Part shown: piece by piece, positions 49,046 to 61,672 of the stretch
Position numbering within the stretch: the first letter of the stretch is position 1
How the letters are laid out: each line of letters begins with the position of its first letter
Assembly (NCBI GenBank): GCA_030278955.1
Contig: JAOANR010000002.1
Location: forward strand, 27,328,057-27,392,056
From: Hygrophila difformis
Taxonomy: Eukaryota > Streptophyta > Magnoliopsida > Lamiales > Acanthaceae
Length of the DNA: 64,000 nt
Direction: 5' to 3'
The notes under the pieces: model-generated
Told to the model about the DNA's origin: nothing
The model's input: only the letters and a program-made list of their open reading frames with translations
Database searches by the model: none
Position numbers and translations under genes: made by a program

Positions 49046-51557
49046 TGTAAACACCCCGGATTTGATAACCCAGGCCGGGATGTCACCGCCACACCTCCGT
49101 AGCAAGACACAGATTCTCCGAGCTTGCTAAAGAGATGCAAGGCTATGGGTATTGCAAAGAGATTTAAAAACAAGTCCGGAATTTATTTAAAAATAATAAG
49201 TATCATCCACACATATAGTAGTAATAATAATATATCGCAGCGGAAAATGTAAAGTGGGCCGACATGGCCAAAACTCGGAATTTACATGCCCGATATGCAA
49301 GTATCATAAAAAGTGATAAAACAATGTTTAATAATTCCATCCCCCAATGCACATGCTATGCATCATCTCCGTACTCTGAAAGAAAGAGAAAAACAACAAT
49401 TTTATCAGTATATAAAATACTGAGTAAGTCGATCCTAACATAGCAATAAAGGGGATTAATTAAATAATTAAGTTTTACTCCAAGGCATGCATACAAAAAT
49501 ATTCCATTTACCACTTTAAAAATTAATAATTTAGTCGTACACTTGAACATACATTAAATTTATAAATAATAACTTAACATGTTATAAAACTTAAGACATA
49601 AATTTAAATGTAAAATTTAAAGACAAGAATAAATAAATAAATAGATAAAAAGTATTAAATCTTTTAATTTTTCCCGTTACGTCTCCGTTTCTCAATATTT
49701 AGTGTAGCCGGTCATCCGGCGGCCGCATCCGTTTCGTATTTCACGTATTTCAAGTATTTCCAAGTATTTCACGATTGCATCGCAATCTCATCAAGTTTAG
49801 CCGGTCATCCGGCGGCCGCAGCCGTATCTGCCATACCCAAAACACTCCGAAGCCTCGGGGAAATCCATACGGATAATCCCGAGAGTGTAGGCCATGTATC
49901 TCCCGCCGTTTGGCATAATATCTCATCTAATTTCTCTCGTCCATTATAGGCCCGAAGAGAAAGGCTAAAGGGGCACCCTGCAGAGCACTTACCCTCCGCC
50001 AAGTATCTCATATGTTTCAATTTAGTATAACGGGGTTTTTCAAAAGTATAGATATATCGTATTTCAAGGTCTCGACCGTTTGTTTCGAAATTTCAAAATC
50101 TCTTCGATTTAAAATCATTTGGCGTCACAGTTTACGCCTTTTTAATTTAAAAATTCATCTCAAGTCCAAAAATTCTGAAATTTTCACGGTATATCAAAAG
50201 CACCCTAACGAACAACTTTTGTGTTTTAACAATTTCGTAATAAGTTGAAGAAACATGTCAAAAATCGAGTTTATTGCACAATATGTACACTGTCAGGATT
50301 CAGGTTTACCACAGTTCAGGAAATCGATGTTTTGACATACCAAATGGACTCCAAAAATTCTGAAATGTTATATGCACATACTAGACATAATTATCTACAA
50401 CTTTCATTTAGGTTGCAAAGATCAATTCGGACAAGAAAATATAGAAACGGGCTCCTCAAATTCGGACATCAACACTGTCAGATTTTAAAAAACGTTTTAC
50501 AAGGCAGTTTATGTTCGGATCATTTTGGGGTAGCAAACGTTGATGAAAATGGCTGAAAGTTTTACACAAGATAGATTAATGTATTAGAAACAAAAGTCTA
50601 GTTTTGAGTTTCTCGGATTGGATTCTCGAAATCTGAGTTTTAATCGGATTTCAGAAATTGCGCAAGATAGGGTTTTTAGGTTCGGTTTTTACGTTTCTTT
50701 ACAACGTGACTAAATCGGACGCCCCTAAGCCACCCGTATTGATATGAAAGGCATCAACTTACAGTGATGGTGTTCTTGAGTCGTCCTAGGGTTGCTCGGC
50801 TCGTCCAAAGCTACTACGAACGGATCCTTGCACACGTCCTCTTCCTCCTTCAGTCACGAACGTGTTTACGAGTCCAATATTCGAAAGTTAGATTAAGGAT
50901 TGGAGATAAAAATGAGAAAAGGAATCTGAGTACTCCTTACCAATGATCTAAGGGATGTAAACCTTGATCTACACGTTCCTACGGTCGTCGTTGGTCGCCG
51001 GAAGTTCGTCGGAAGGGTGTTTTGGCTTGGGAGAGTTTGAGAGTGAATGGGAGGGTGTGGGAGGCTGACAATGGGGTGGAGATTAACCCTAGGTCGTCCT
51101 AATACTCCTTCCCCCGTCCAAAATCTACTTTTCATTGTCTGGTGTTGTAATATTGGCAAGAAATCGCCGAAAACGCGTGAATGGCCGGATTCTGTGGTGC
51201 CACGCAGTGATGGCGCGCTGGTAGGCCAAACACCACGTGGCCAGCGCGCGGCCTCCGCCAGGACCTCGGTCCGGGCGGGTCCGTGTGATCCGATCCGTCG
51301 GGTCTTTTCCTCCTCTCTTTCGGGTTTCTATCCTTCCGTGTTTTCGGCTCGACTTTCCGGGATCTTTTCGGATTGTGATTCCTACCCTAATTTTATTCCG
51401 ACTTAAATTGATTTCATGTTTGAAATCTTAAGTCCATCGGTCTTGGGTTTTCTTTCGACTTCCGTACATTTTCGATTTTATGGGTTCTCGGAAACAAGAC
51501 ATCTTTTCTCATCGGATTAAATTCTTATTTTATATCCTAAAATTAACGGGTATTACA
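49046..51557 (-). repeat. 5' LTR of the nested element
   Basis: 2512 bp, paired with 41972-44482. It ends CGGGTATTACA at 51557, directly followed by the target duplication GTTCA. Differences from the partner LTR are scattered base changes plus small indels (e.g. around 51000 and 51240), so insertion is older than that of the first element. Confidence 0.92.
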
Positions 51558-52017
51558 GTTCACGACGTGAGTTTAGCGTCGTAGTAAGGAAAAGTGGTTT
51601 TTGAAAAAGATAGAATTTACGACGCCAAACATTAAATTACGGCGTGATCCTAGGATCACGTCGGGAGACTGGCGTCGTAATGTTCGGACTTTAATTTTTA
51701 AATTTAGGGGGACTACGACGTTATTCATTAAACTACGACGTGATCCTAGGATCATGTCGTGAGGATAGCATCGTAGTATGGATTTTTAGAAGTGTTTATG
51801 AAATTGGGAAGTACGACGCCAAACATTAAATTACGACGTGATCCTAGGATCACTAGGATCACGTCGTGAGACTTGGCGTCGTAAGTGGGTTTTTGTGAGA
51901 GTGTTTTGTGAGACTCACGTCGTAGGGAAATTTTTCCAAGTTCGGAGATAGGTACGACGTGAAACCTTCATTACGACGCCAACCTAGGTTAGCGTCGTAG
52001 AGTGGTTAGCGTCGTAA

Positions 52018-52720
52018 CCATCCCAGAACATGAAATTTTTGTTGGGTCAAGCAATCTCTATACGATTTTAAGACCCTTTTTCAGATTTATGGTTCACAAA
52101 TGCAAGATACATCAATGAAGGAAAGAACATGAAGGCTGCAATGCTCAAAATAAAAGAAAAATAAGCTAAGACTAAGCAAAATGAACCACAACCCATTAAG
52201 GTTTTCCAACCACATGAACATGCATATTCGACCCAAAATGATAAAAGCAACATGAAACCCACACTGTAAACCAAAAATGAAATGACCAAGTGGTCAATAA
52301 GCAAAAATAGAACATGTAAATCCATGGAATAGGCTCCATTTCATGATTTGGGACTCTTTTTGTGGTTAACTTCCCATTTATAAGAAAATGGTTTGATAAT
52401 CCATTATTTGGGTATTTCAAACCTTAATAATGTTTAACAAAGCTGAAATAATGAAAACAGTGGCTATCTAGGTTCAGAAACACTAAACTAACACTAATTT
52501 AAACTAATCAGTGAATAATAAGCTAGCTAAATTGCAAGGAAATAAATAATACACAAGAAAAAATAAACCTAACTACACTAACTACCCACACACCTCTCAA
52601 GAACTGAAGTTGTCTCGAAGGAATCGAATGTGTGAAGTGACTGATCATATGAGTCAACTTGTCCTTAAATAGGTGGGAAAACCCTAGGCCCATGGGCCCA
52701 TTTGATTTTGAATTCTGGGC
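52018..52720 (-). mobile_element. Athila-like copy A, conserved centre between arrays
   Basis: Homologous to 62100-62830 of copy B (shared GATCCATGG, CCCATTTCATGATTT, CTAGGCCCATGGGC-type words), but clearly more diverged than the outer flanks. No coding frame. Confidence 0.65.
52665..52671 (-). promoter_or_regulatory. TATA-like promoter element, copy A
   Basis: The minus strand reads CCTATTTAAGG downstream of GGGCCCATGGGCCTAGGG. The aligned position in copy B is a canonical TATAAATA. This fits a minus-strand LTR promoter. Confidence 0.5.
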
Positions 52721-52726
52721 TTATTA

Positions 52727-52978
52727 CGACGTCAACCTCCTTACGACGCCATCCTCATGCACGATGTGGAACATGTCTCACGTTGTAAGCTCCAATTTGG
52801 TAACACAAATTGTCCCCCAACTGGACAGCTTACGACGCTATCCTTGAGTACGACGCTATCCTTGCTTAGCATCGTAACTATCTTCAGTTTGAATTATGCC
52901 TTCATTTCTGCCTACGACGCTAGCCCAGGTTACAACGTTAAACAAGTTTAGCGTTGTAGATCTGGCTAGCGTCGTAAA
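52727..52978. repeat. ACGACG-type array A2
   Basis: A second cluster of the copy A motif: ACGACGTC, TACGACGCCATC, TTACGACGCTATCC, GTACGACGCTATCC, CTACGACGCTAGCCC, GGCTAGCGTCGTAAA. It lies upstream of the minus-strand TATA box, about 0.7 kb from array A1. Confidence 0.8.
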
Positions 52979-52984
52979 TACCTG

Positions 52985-54913
52985 AAAAAAAGCATTTTTG
53001 TTGGTTTTTTCATTTCTTTTTCATCTTTTTATTCCTTTTCTTTTCTTTTCTTTTTCTCATGTTTTGGATTTTTCTAACATAAATGTGTAATAAAATTACA
53101 TATTTATACATTTTTCATACCAGCTTATTATTTTTACAAATATGCATAAGTTAGTCCAATTCAGTTGCTTTCTTATTTAATATAAGACCGAAATGCGATC
53201 AAATGCCCGTTTCAGACACGGAAATGAATTGAAAATAATGGACATTTCTGGCCATTATGAACATCGTCACATTTAATACTGATCGTCCCCGAGCAGTCAG
53301 AGTCAATGTTCCTTAGAACACGGACTCTGCATATTCAATTCATTTTCGTGGCTTCATAAATCACATTCTTTTTGGATTGGGATAAGACAATAAAAAAACT
53401 ACAAGTATTAAATTCCCTTGATTGCAGTGTTTAATGAAATGATACTTGCTCACTAAATCGGGGCTACGAATCAAACATTGTTGTTAATCCCTTCATGAAC
53501 ATCATGTTTGAAAAACTCAAAGATTAAAAATTAGAATTAAGGCATGACATGAACATATTTAATGAAACAGAGCCTCACATATAAGAGAATCAGAAAGTTC
53601 ACTCACTCTCAAATGGGTTTAATCATGAACGCTCGAAATCAATTTCAATTAAATTATCCCATAAGCTTGCAATCAGACCAACTTGCCACCGGCTCATTTC
53701 TTCAAATCGAGATCATGAGGTCTTATTTAAGGTTATAACGGGGCATACGGTTGTAACATTTGGTAGGGAAGGGGATTATTGGCTAAGAAATGGCAAGAAT
53801 TTATTCTATCATATCTTGGCATATTTTATTTAAAATTTATGATCATCAATTATTTCTCTTTTTCTTTTTTTTTTCTTTTTCTATTGCATGACATTTAGAT
53901 TATGTCTAATTGCTTGTCATTTGCAATTTATTCTTATTGAATGAAGCTCAACATTTTTTCTTTTTCTTCTTCTTTTTTTTCTTTTCTTTTTTTTTTTTAA
54001 ATCGGTGTATGGAGTATCGATTTATGAATTTTTTGATGATCACAAATTTAATGCCTTTGATAGAATTTATTTTTGTCCACTTGGGTTGAATATATTGGTC
54101 TTTTTGTAAGGATAAGGAAAATATCGTGGGTTCAAGAAAAATTAGGCTTAAGGCTCAAATTGGTTAATCCTAAAGGGAAAATATTTTTGGGTTTGGATTT
54201 CAAACGAAGGCCAAAAATAGGGTTTTCTAAGTGCATCGATCATATGCTCGATTTCGGGAATATGGCATGATCTTGAATCGGTCCCAATTGCAAGTTCTAG
54301 TTTTCTTTAATCAAAATGATTCACACATCAAAGAAAATAAATGAGTAAAAGTGACTCATGGCTCAAATCTCACAAGGTTTGGACTGATTCATGTCATAAA
54401 ATATTCTCAAATTTAATCTAAGCTTAATTCTAACAATTTATTCAATCAAAATTTTCAACATGCAGATTTATTACCCAACAAGATGATTGTATCATTAAAT
54501 TTTTATAGCTCAAAACCTTAGGAATTCATTTCATGCATGTTTTCAATCATATTATCCCAATTTAAAAGGTTTGAAAATTTAATCACAAGCCTAAATTCAA
54601 CATGTGAATTTAGAGCAGGTTTATGCATGCTTTTGCTGGTTATTTAATTTAAAGCAGTAAAAGAGGCACTGTTTACATACAAAGTATGTCAACAATATAT
54701 TTTTGGCCTGACAGTCACTTATTCATCTCGGACTGTCAGACATCTTTTCTCAAAAATAAGTTGTTTCGAGTGTAAAAGTTCCTCTTGTTGAAAGCAATAA
54801 TTACATCAATTACAAGAGATTTCAATGCATTCAGATCGAATTTGCACAAATGATAGAAATTCTCTTATATGATGTTTACATTTAAGCTCAAATTGAATGT
54901 GTTCAATGAAGAC
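52985..54913 (-). mobile_element. Athila-like copy A, proximal non-coding part
   Basis: Homologous from 52985 on to 63110-64000 of copy B (AATGCGATCAAATGCCCGTTT, CACATTTAATACTGATCGTCCC). Contains long pyrimidine runs (53020-53060, 53850-53882, 53956-53998) that are purine tracts on the minus strand; one may be the polypurine primer of the 3' LTR. The LTR inner edge is not placed. Confidence 0.6.
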
Positions 54914-56350
54914 TCAATCTTTCTTTTCTCCTGGATGATTTGAAGGTCCAGCACTGTCCGTCGGAGGTGGAGGTGGCTTCGGAAGCTGACTGAGTAGGGC
55001 CTGCATCAAAGTGGCCTGTTGCACTAGAGTGGCTTCCATCATGTTTCTTTGTCGTTCTTCACTTTCTAGCCTTTCTCTATGCATCCTTTCTTCTCTTTCT
55101 AGGAGCAGCCTTTTGAACTCATCATCCCTTCTCTCTGTTCGGCTCTTTCCTCTTCTCTCCTCTGTCTTTCCTCAGCTCTTTCTTTCTTCTCAAAACATAA
55201 TATCTAGCCTTTTGAAAGCTGAGCTTTTTGCTGTTGAACTGGAGCTGGAGGTGGTGGAGGAATCTGGCTTGGACTTGCTTCCACTGACTCCGATTGAGGA
55301 ATTTCTGCTTGTGCCGAAGTTCCCGCCTCAGTACGGGAGTTCCTTCTCCTTTTCGGGGCCAGTGGTGGCATTGCAGCTCTCATTTGGACTGATGGTGCGT
55401 CATCACCTGATATGAACGATGATTGTAGATTGGAGTCTTCTGGAAACGGAGGAAGGGCATACACAACTCTTTCTTGATTTCTCATGGAGGGGACCCGGAT
55501 AGGGAGATTCAGAATTACTAAGGCCATCATCATAAAATTCGCCCATGTCGACCCCTTGATCTACGCAGATTTGCCTGATAGGTTTGGATAGCACAATGCT
55601 TGCTTCTTTGCGATCCTGGTGGTCATCACTTTAAAAACATGTGGCCAACATTCAACTTCAATCCATGCCAAAGCTTCGCGAACCCCATGAGTATACTACC
55701 CGAAGTAGTTTGTGGGTGTGAAGTTGGTTTAATCTTCGCCATGAAGAACTATATGTGGGCATGTACTCCACTTTAAGTTCTGCGGTGTGAATGTGACCAC
55801 AGTTGTTGGCCTTTTAGTCAAGGAGTCAGCGATGGCTTGATATGTGGATCTTCTTTTGGTCTTGCCCCGCTTATTCAAAATTTCTCCTGTGGGATCTCAC
55901 TTGGATGACTAGGGGTTTGGAGAAACCTGTTCAGATATTCTGGAGATATATCTATAGTGTGCCCTCTGACCCAGGTTGTCCTCCTTGTGATACGATGTTG
56001 CAGTAAAACTCCCTAGTCAATTCCATGTAGCCCGGATCTCCATGATGTAGCAGGAATTGCCCCCATCCATGATGTGTCCTCCAAAAGTCAACTGTGGGAT
56101 GCGTCAGCATGTCCGGTGCAAAACCCTTATCGGGTATGATGGTTTCCAGTAGTTTCTCATACGACTTGACAGCTGCTACCTTCCCGTTGAATTTTCGGAT
56201 CACATCTCCCTCCAAGATTATCATTTTTCTATTCTCCTTCTTTTGAATTCCCATCCTTGTGCGCACCTCCGTTTCTTCCCAAAATCTGACTAGCCTTATA
56301 GATCCAACAGACTCTTGTGGTTTCGTCTTCACTGCTATGCCAGTCAGTTT
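54914..56350 (-). pseudogene. gag: Broken Athila-like ORF1/gag of copy A, cut by the gap
   Basis: Minus-strand blocks in order: 56345-55950 (VGSIRLVRFWEETEVRTRMG, PTVDFWRTHHGWGQFLLHHG, YMELTREFYCNIVSQGG), 55870-55600 in shifted frames (TTVVTFTPQNLKWSTCPHIV, THGVREALAWIEVECWPHVF), 55530-55205 (KRRRNSRTEAGTSAQAE then a PPPPP run) and 55200-54914 (EERMHRERLESEERQRNMME, ending PGEKKD and stop at 54914). The REFYxNI block is the hallmark of the plant transposon ORF1 domain also seen at 46147-47473. Several frameshifts. The N-terminus is lost in the gap. Confidence 0.65.
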
Positions 56351-56850
56351 NNNNNNNNNNNNNNNNNNNNNNNNNNNNNNNNNNNNNNNNNNNNNNNNNN
56401 NNNNNNNNNNNNNNNNNNNNNNNNNNNNNNNNNNNNNNNNNNNNNNNNNNNNNNNNNNNNNNNNNNNNNNNNNNNNNNNNNNNNNNNNNNNNNNNNNNNN
56501 NNNNNNNNNNNNNNNNNNNNNNNNNNNNNNNNNNNNNNNNNNNNNNNNNNNNNNNNNNNNNNNNNNNNNNNNNNNNNNNNNNNNNNNNNNNNNNNNNNNN
56601 NNNNNNNNNNNNNNNNNNNNNNNNNNNNNNNNNNNNNNNNNNNNNNNNNNNNNNNNNNNNNNNNNNNNNNNNNNNNNNNNNNNNNNNNNNNNNNNNNNNN
56701 NNNNNNNNNNNNNNNNNNNNNNNNNNNNNNNNNNNNNNNNNNNNNNNNNNNNNNNNNNNNNNNNNNNNNNNNNNNNNNNNNNNNNNNNNNNNNNNNNNNN
56801 NNNNNNNNNNNNNNNNNNNNNNNNNNNNNNNNNNNNNNNNNNNNNNNNNN
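56351..56850. other. Assembly gap (500 N)
   Basis: Exactly 500 N, most likely a gap of unknown true length. It separates the Athila-like gag from the LINE. Frames running through it have no meaning. Confidence 0.98.
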
Positions 56851-57997
56851 AGGACACTACATGGGATGAGAGGGTGGCAGATCGGACAGACATGCAGCCA
56901 GGATCGGGGAGGGGTAGCAGGTCGCCGGAGGACATGTGTAGAAGGAGCTCCAGGACCTTTGGTGATGGGGTATTGGAACAGTCACCTGAGTTAATGCGTG
57001 GGGTGTTGGACCTTATTAAAAAGGCTGAGAAGCCGCCAGCAGGTTTTAGTAAAGTGTGTGGGGAGTGTTCCCAAGGGGAAGCAAGTAGTAAGGAGGCTAC
57101 GTTGGTTAGTCAAGCCCAAGGCCTAATTTCAGTTGGGCCTATTCATAGCGAGACTGGTGAAATTGTTATAAAGGAGTGGGCTAAGGGGCTTAATGGGACT
57201 AATGAGGTTGGTAGTGGACAAATAATTGATGGACGGGCCAGGGTAGTCAATGAGAAAACAAATTGGGCCGAATCAATGATGGGAAACAATGGAGAGGTGG
57301 ATCCCAACACTAATGACCCAATAATTGAGCAGGATAACACAGAGGGATTACTACATGTGGCCGGGTCTCGGGCAGGCGATAAGAAAATAATTAAACAATC
57401 GGGTGAGAGGCGGACGGGGTCTGAAGATGTAGGGGTGATTCGGAAGACTATTGGAGCGGGGGAGGATAGGTTGGTGGGACAATTGAGTGGAGAAGGGGTG
57501 GGATTTAAGGGCGAGTCTTCGAAACATAGGGGGGTTGAGTGTGTGAGCCTGGATATGCCGGGGATAATAGTGGAATCAGGGGACATGGATAGGGGGTAGA
57601 GTTTCTACAATCCGATGTGGTGGGGGAACCAGTGGAATTAGGCGATGAGGAGGAAATTGGGGCTGGAGAGATATCTGAATTTCGGAAGATAGAGCAGGTA
57701 ATGGCGAATCTGGTGCCTGGTAAATTCGGGCTTCTAAGAGGGAAGCGCAGGAAGATCAGACGAACTGGAAAAGGGGTTGAAATCAGGCGCGGGGGTTGTT
57801 TGCCTGCTGGGATACCAAAGTGGGATGGTTTTGCAAAATTGGAATTCACCACGATTCGAGTTCGGGAAGAGGTTAAGTTATTAGATTACTCGGAGGTAGT
57901 ACAAATTCTTGATCTTGCTACACGATTGGGGTTAGGGTGTCGGCTTGGGAGAGAGTTGGCTGCTGCGAGGGTTATGGAGGAGCTCGCAGGGATCCAG
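56851..57997 (+). pseudogene. LINE first-frame C-terminal region, broken
   Basis: A Gly/Ser/Glu-rich open frame runs to 57596; after a stop a second frame to 57997 carries a basic cluster (LLRGKRRKIRRTGKG). No zinc knuckle or RNA-binding domain is visible; any such domain would lie in the gap. Composition and position before the endonuclease fit plant L1 ORF1. Confidence 0.5.
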
Positions 57998-58041
57998 TAA
58001 GGGCTTGGGGGAAGCTGAGGTATTGATTCTAATCCTTGGAA

Positions 58042-58989
58042 TGAAGATAGTGACATGTAATTTAAGGGGCTTGAATGGGGGAGTCAGGCGGAGGGCTTTG
58101 ATGAGGTTATGTAAGAAATCTAAACCTTCAATTTTATGCTGCCAAGAAACGAAGATGAGCGAGATTAGAGACTGGCTGGTTCATAGGTGTTGGGGAGCGA
58201 AAGGCTGTGAGTTTAGATTCCAACCTGCAATGGGGAACGCGGGAGGCCTTCTAGTGATTTGGGATGGCGAAAGAGGGTCTTTTGATGTGGTTGAGAGAGA
58301 GCATCATTATATTTGGATTACGGGAAGCTTTAGGGGTTGCGAGGGGGTGATGAATGTGCTGTGCATCCATGCACCAAATGACAGGGGGCAAGGGAAGAGT
58401 TTTGGGATTTGCTCACTCATATGTGTGATACTAGCAATGGGGAGCTGTGGTGCTTAGCCGGGGACTTCAATGTTGTTAGACAGGAGAGTGAAAGGTTTGG
58501 GGCTAGTGAGGACGTTAGGTCGATGAGAGAGTTTAGGGAATTTATTAATACCCTAGGGCTGGTGGATTTGCCGATGTTGAATGGTCAATTCACATGGATT
58601 GGGAGGGGCGGAAGGGCGGGTAGTAGATTGGATAGGTTTCTCCTCACGCGGGGGTGGTTCTGTTTGAGGGGCGAAGTGGTTCAAAGAAAGGGCGAGTCGG
58701 TGCTCTCTGACCATTATCCAGTATGGTTAGAAGTGGGGGAGAGGTCATGGGGTCCGAAACCATTTCGGTTTTTTAACTATTGGATGGAGGAGAGAGGGTT
58801 TTCGGAGGTGGTTCGGGAAGCCTGGAGTATGGAGGGATCTAACAGGGGGAACGGGCTGCTTGGTAGTCTGAAGTGTTTGAAGGGAAAGATTAAGAATTGG
58901 GACGGGTATGGGGTGCAAGAACTGGAAAAGCGAATCAGGCGACTACAATCTGAAATGGTTGAATTAGAAGTTTCTTTACAGGAGCATGG
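58042..58989 (+). pseudogene. LINE endonuclease (APE-type), frameshifted
   Basis: The APE endonuclease nicks target DNA for target-primed reverse transcription. Visible motifs in order: MKIVTCNLRGLNG (start at 58042), CCQETKM with the metal-binding Glu, GNAGGLLVIWD, then a one-base frameshift near 58400-58415, LAGDFNVV, FTWIGRGG-RLDRFL and SDHYPVWLE with the catalytic His. The C-terminal linker continues to QEHG, where copy B interrupts it. All main endonuclease motifs remain, but the frameshift and missing reverse transcriptase make it inactive. Confidence 0.85.
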
Positions 58990-58990
58990 T

Positions 58991-59300
58991 ATGGTGAAAC
59001 TTCTGACAATTTCCACACACGAGTATTTCTAAAATATTCCAAGTTAAATTTATTAAATGAAAAGAGTTAAGATTCATGGGAAAGGGGTTTAAGGATATAG
59101 TTCACTTTTTATTACTCATGAGGGGAAACTTTGAGTTCAGACGGCGTTATGGACCTCCCTGGCATGAAACTTTTGACAGCTTCCTGCCTTGAAGATCCTT
59201 GCCATGAAACTTTTGACAAGTTCCCACTACATGAGTATTTTCTGAAAAATCATAATCCTGGTTTTCAATTTTATTTAAGGAAACCAATTTATGAAGACGG
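58991..59300. repeat. Repeated terminal sequence of copy B
   Basis: The end motif GAAACTTYTGACA occurs at 58992, 59165 and 59208. The longer block with GAGTATTTYCTRAAA and AAGGATATA recurs at 58991-59130 and about 59206-59325, a tandem duplication of the element terminus absent from copy A. Confidence 0.7.
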
Positions 59301-61672
59301 AGTTGGGATTAGGGATATATTTATAGGTTGTCACGTTTTTATTACTCGTGTTAAGAAACTGTGGCCCGAAAGCGCACGGTGTCAAAAATTGCAGTAATTT
59401 ATAGTAAGACCGGATCGTTCACTGGAGGATGTGCGATAGAAGCAGGGCCCACGTCGTTTTATAAGATTTTCCACTCGGTTACTCGATTCAAGTTTGTGTT
59501 TTGACTATCAACTACTTGACAGAATTTAAACTAAATTATGAAAGCAATAAAATAAAGCAGATAAAATTATTCCAGAAAGCGAATTAAATTAATCTAAGAA
59601 AGCAATAGTATTTATTCTAAGAAAGCGGTTAAGATTGTTCTAAGAAAGCAGATTTAAAGTGAGACAGAAGGGACAGGAAAAAAATGATAAAAATTGGACA
59701 AGATTCAGATGAAACACAAATAAACTTCCATTTTAATACACAGATCTTAGCTTGGGATAATCCATCAGTTAGCTAACTCTCATGCTCTCTATACCATGTT
59801 CCCTTTAACAGACAGGTACTTACGGTAAAAGTTTACATGCTCTTAAGAGAATAAATTCTAAGATACCACAGACGCATAACTACCCTTGCAATGCATTGCT
59901 AAGGTATATTATTTATCTGTGGTGGACAAGCAACACCTGACAAATCATTAGTTGAAGTGTCAAGTACTCCCATCATTCCCCCATGTCACGCCCAAAGATT
60001 CTAATTAAGCCTGAACTATCCCTTAACTCTCAGTCCTAGTAGCAGTTACACAACTCTCAATACAACCGAGTAACCTCTAAAGAAAGCAGTTAAAAGAAAG
60101 CGGTAAAGAAAGCATTTAAAATCCTATCACTCGGAGGTTTTTGAAAGTCTGACCCAGGTAGTAAAAGAAAGCCCCCAGTCAGAATGACTGGGTGTGGATC
60201 AAGAATTCCCTATTCTTGGTGAACCGCTCGCAGTGTTCACTTCCCGTCGGGTGGTTATGAGATGCAAACTAATGAAATAAACTAATAAATTAGTTCATTC
60301 CGGATGCACTCACCTAGGACTCAAAAATAGGCTTTGGCAGAAGAGGACAGCAGTTGAAAGGAACTCAACCCTACCTTAGAAGATAACCAAGGCCCACATG
60401 TTGTTCTTCTAGTATTATCTATTACACCTCATCTGAATCCAAGTGGATTCTGAGTCAATGCAATATTTAATATAAGATTTCCAACATATAGCAATTTTGG
60501 AAGATAATAGATTTTGAAAACTGTTCCCTAAACAGGTACTAGACTCTCAATTAAAACACAGATCCTTTTAGTCTAGGTGAGACCTAATCGCTGACTCTGT
60601 TTCTAATTTCCCAAAATCAACCCCCAGTCGGATATAAATTAGTCATAACTGTAGAATTTATCCCTAATTCAGATCCGGATTTTATAAATGAATTTTTGTT
60701 GGAAATTTATCATGAGACATCTGATTAAAATCTAGACTTCTATGTCCAAGGGAAGGATCCCAAAATAATTATGACCACAACATTTACATAATAGTATCAT
60801 GCATAATTTTTATAAAGAGGTGTAAAATTAAATAACCCAAGATATAAGGTGGGTTTAGACAGAAGTTGGAACACAAAGATGAAATAGCCGGAAGTGAGAA
60901 GAATTTTGGCTAAAGAGATGACAAAATAGTTAGGGTTAATTGGATTGCAGTTATCTGTGGTCCAGTTCCCTAATTATTAAGGTGAGATGATTTTAGACAG
61001 CAGAAGGCCTTAAACGACAGTGATCGCTATCATCAAGACTTCCACTATCTGTGAAATGAGAGAAAAACCTACATGTTTTCTCACTGTAATACTATTCAAA
61101 CAATGTTGATCGACAAAGTTTGATAATGTTACAGCTCAAAATTCGGGTTTTGAAATTAAGTTAAATAAATAGAAACTGTATCCGAATAGGAGTCAACTGA
61201 GCAGCTATTATAATCCCGGATGGACGAACCGCCAAGGCTTCCACCGACCACTATCCGTGTGGGAATACCCGCCAACATTAATCTGTTATATCTCTTACTA
61301 GCTGTTTCACACAACACGGAAAAGACCAAAATAAAATAAGAAAATATTTTTGGGTCATCTTGTATGAGAGACATTGGTTTCTCATGCAAGGTTATGGAAT
61401 TTCATCCATAATTACTCTTTATGTCTAAATAATCACTCCTTCCATAATTAATTAATTAATCACAGTCCGGATTATATACTTAGATCATTTAGAGTCTAAT
61501 TTTTGTAGAAAAATCTTTCAATGGTCAATTGAACAAAGCTCTTTATATCAAATTAATCATGGGTTGAGATCGTTGGCTTTCAACCTCAAAATATTAATAT
61601 AAAGGTCCAATTAATTAATGGGATGAGGTGGAGAGTAAAAATTTGGCAAGAAGGTGCCAAGCATAATTTTCT

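Larger units (their letters stand above)
41972..51557 (-). mobile_element. Complete non-autonomous LTR element with foreign cargo
   Basis: 9.6 kb with 2.5 kb LTRs at both ends and a perfect 5-bp target duplication GTTCA (41967-41971 and 51558-51562). On the minus strand the order is: 5' LTR (51557-49046), primer-binding site, coiled-coil frame (48617-48084), a block in opposite orientation (about 45255-47700), a relic of the pol 3' end (45245-44768), two polypurine tracts and the 3' LTR (44482-41972). It has no chromovirus gag, protease or reverse transcriptase. LTR style and the pol relic place it near the gag-only element at 338-5682. Confidence 0.9.
41741..52017. repeat. Palindromic array A1 (interrupted by an LTR element)
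   Basis: The array occupies 41741-41971 and 51558-52017, split by the insertion. Units are nested inverted repeats around CCTAGG: an inner near-perfect 26-base palindrome (arms ACGACGTGATCC) at 41758-41783, 51638-51663 and 51735-51760, with an internally duplicated form at 51833-51867. It is enclosed by outer arms such as TACGACGCCAA/TTGGCGTCGTA (51812-51822, 51873-51883) or GACGCTAG/CTAGCGTC (41741-41748, 41788-41795). All contain ACGACG or CGTCGT. Confidence 0.85.
56851..58990 (+). mobile_element. L1-type LINE, truncated at both sides
   Basis: Starts at the gap and ends where copy B begins (about 58991). It contains the end of a first frame (56851-57596), a short linker frame (57617-57997) and the endonuclease part of the second frame. 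Reverse transcriptase is missing because copy B cuts the sequence after GTTTCTTTACAGGAGCATGG. Confidence 0.8.

Noticed and set aside
44059..51406. Two independent solo LTRs
   Set aside because: Matching 5-bp target duplications outside both, with a primer site and purine tracts inside, show one complete element.
55952..57599. Long open frames spanning the N block on both strands
   Set aside because: They are artefacts of the 500 undetermined bases.
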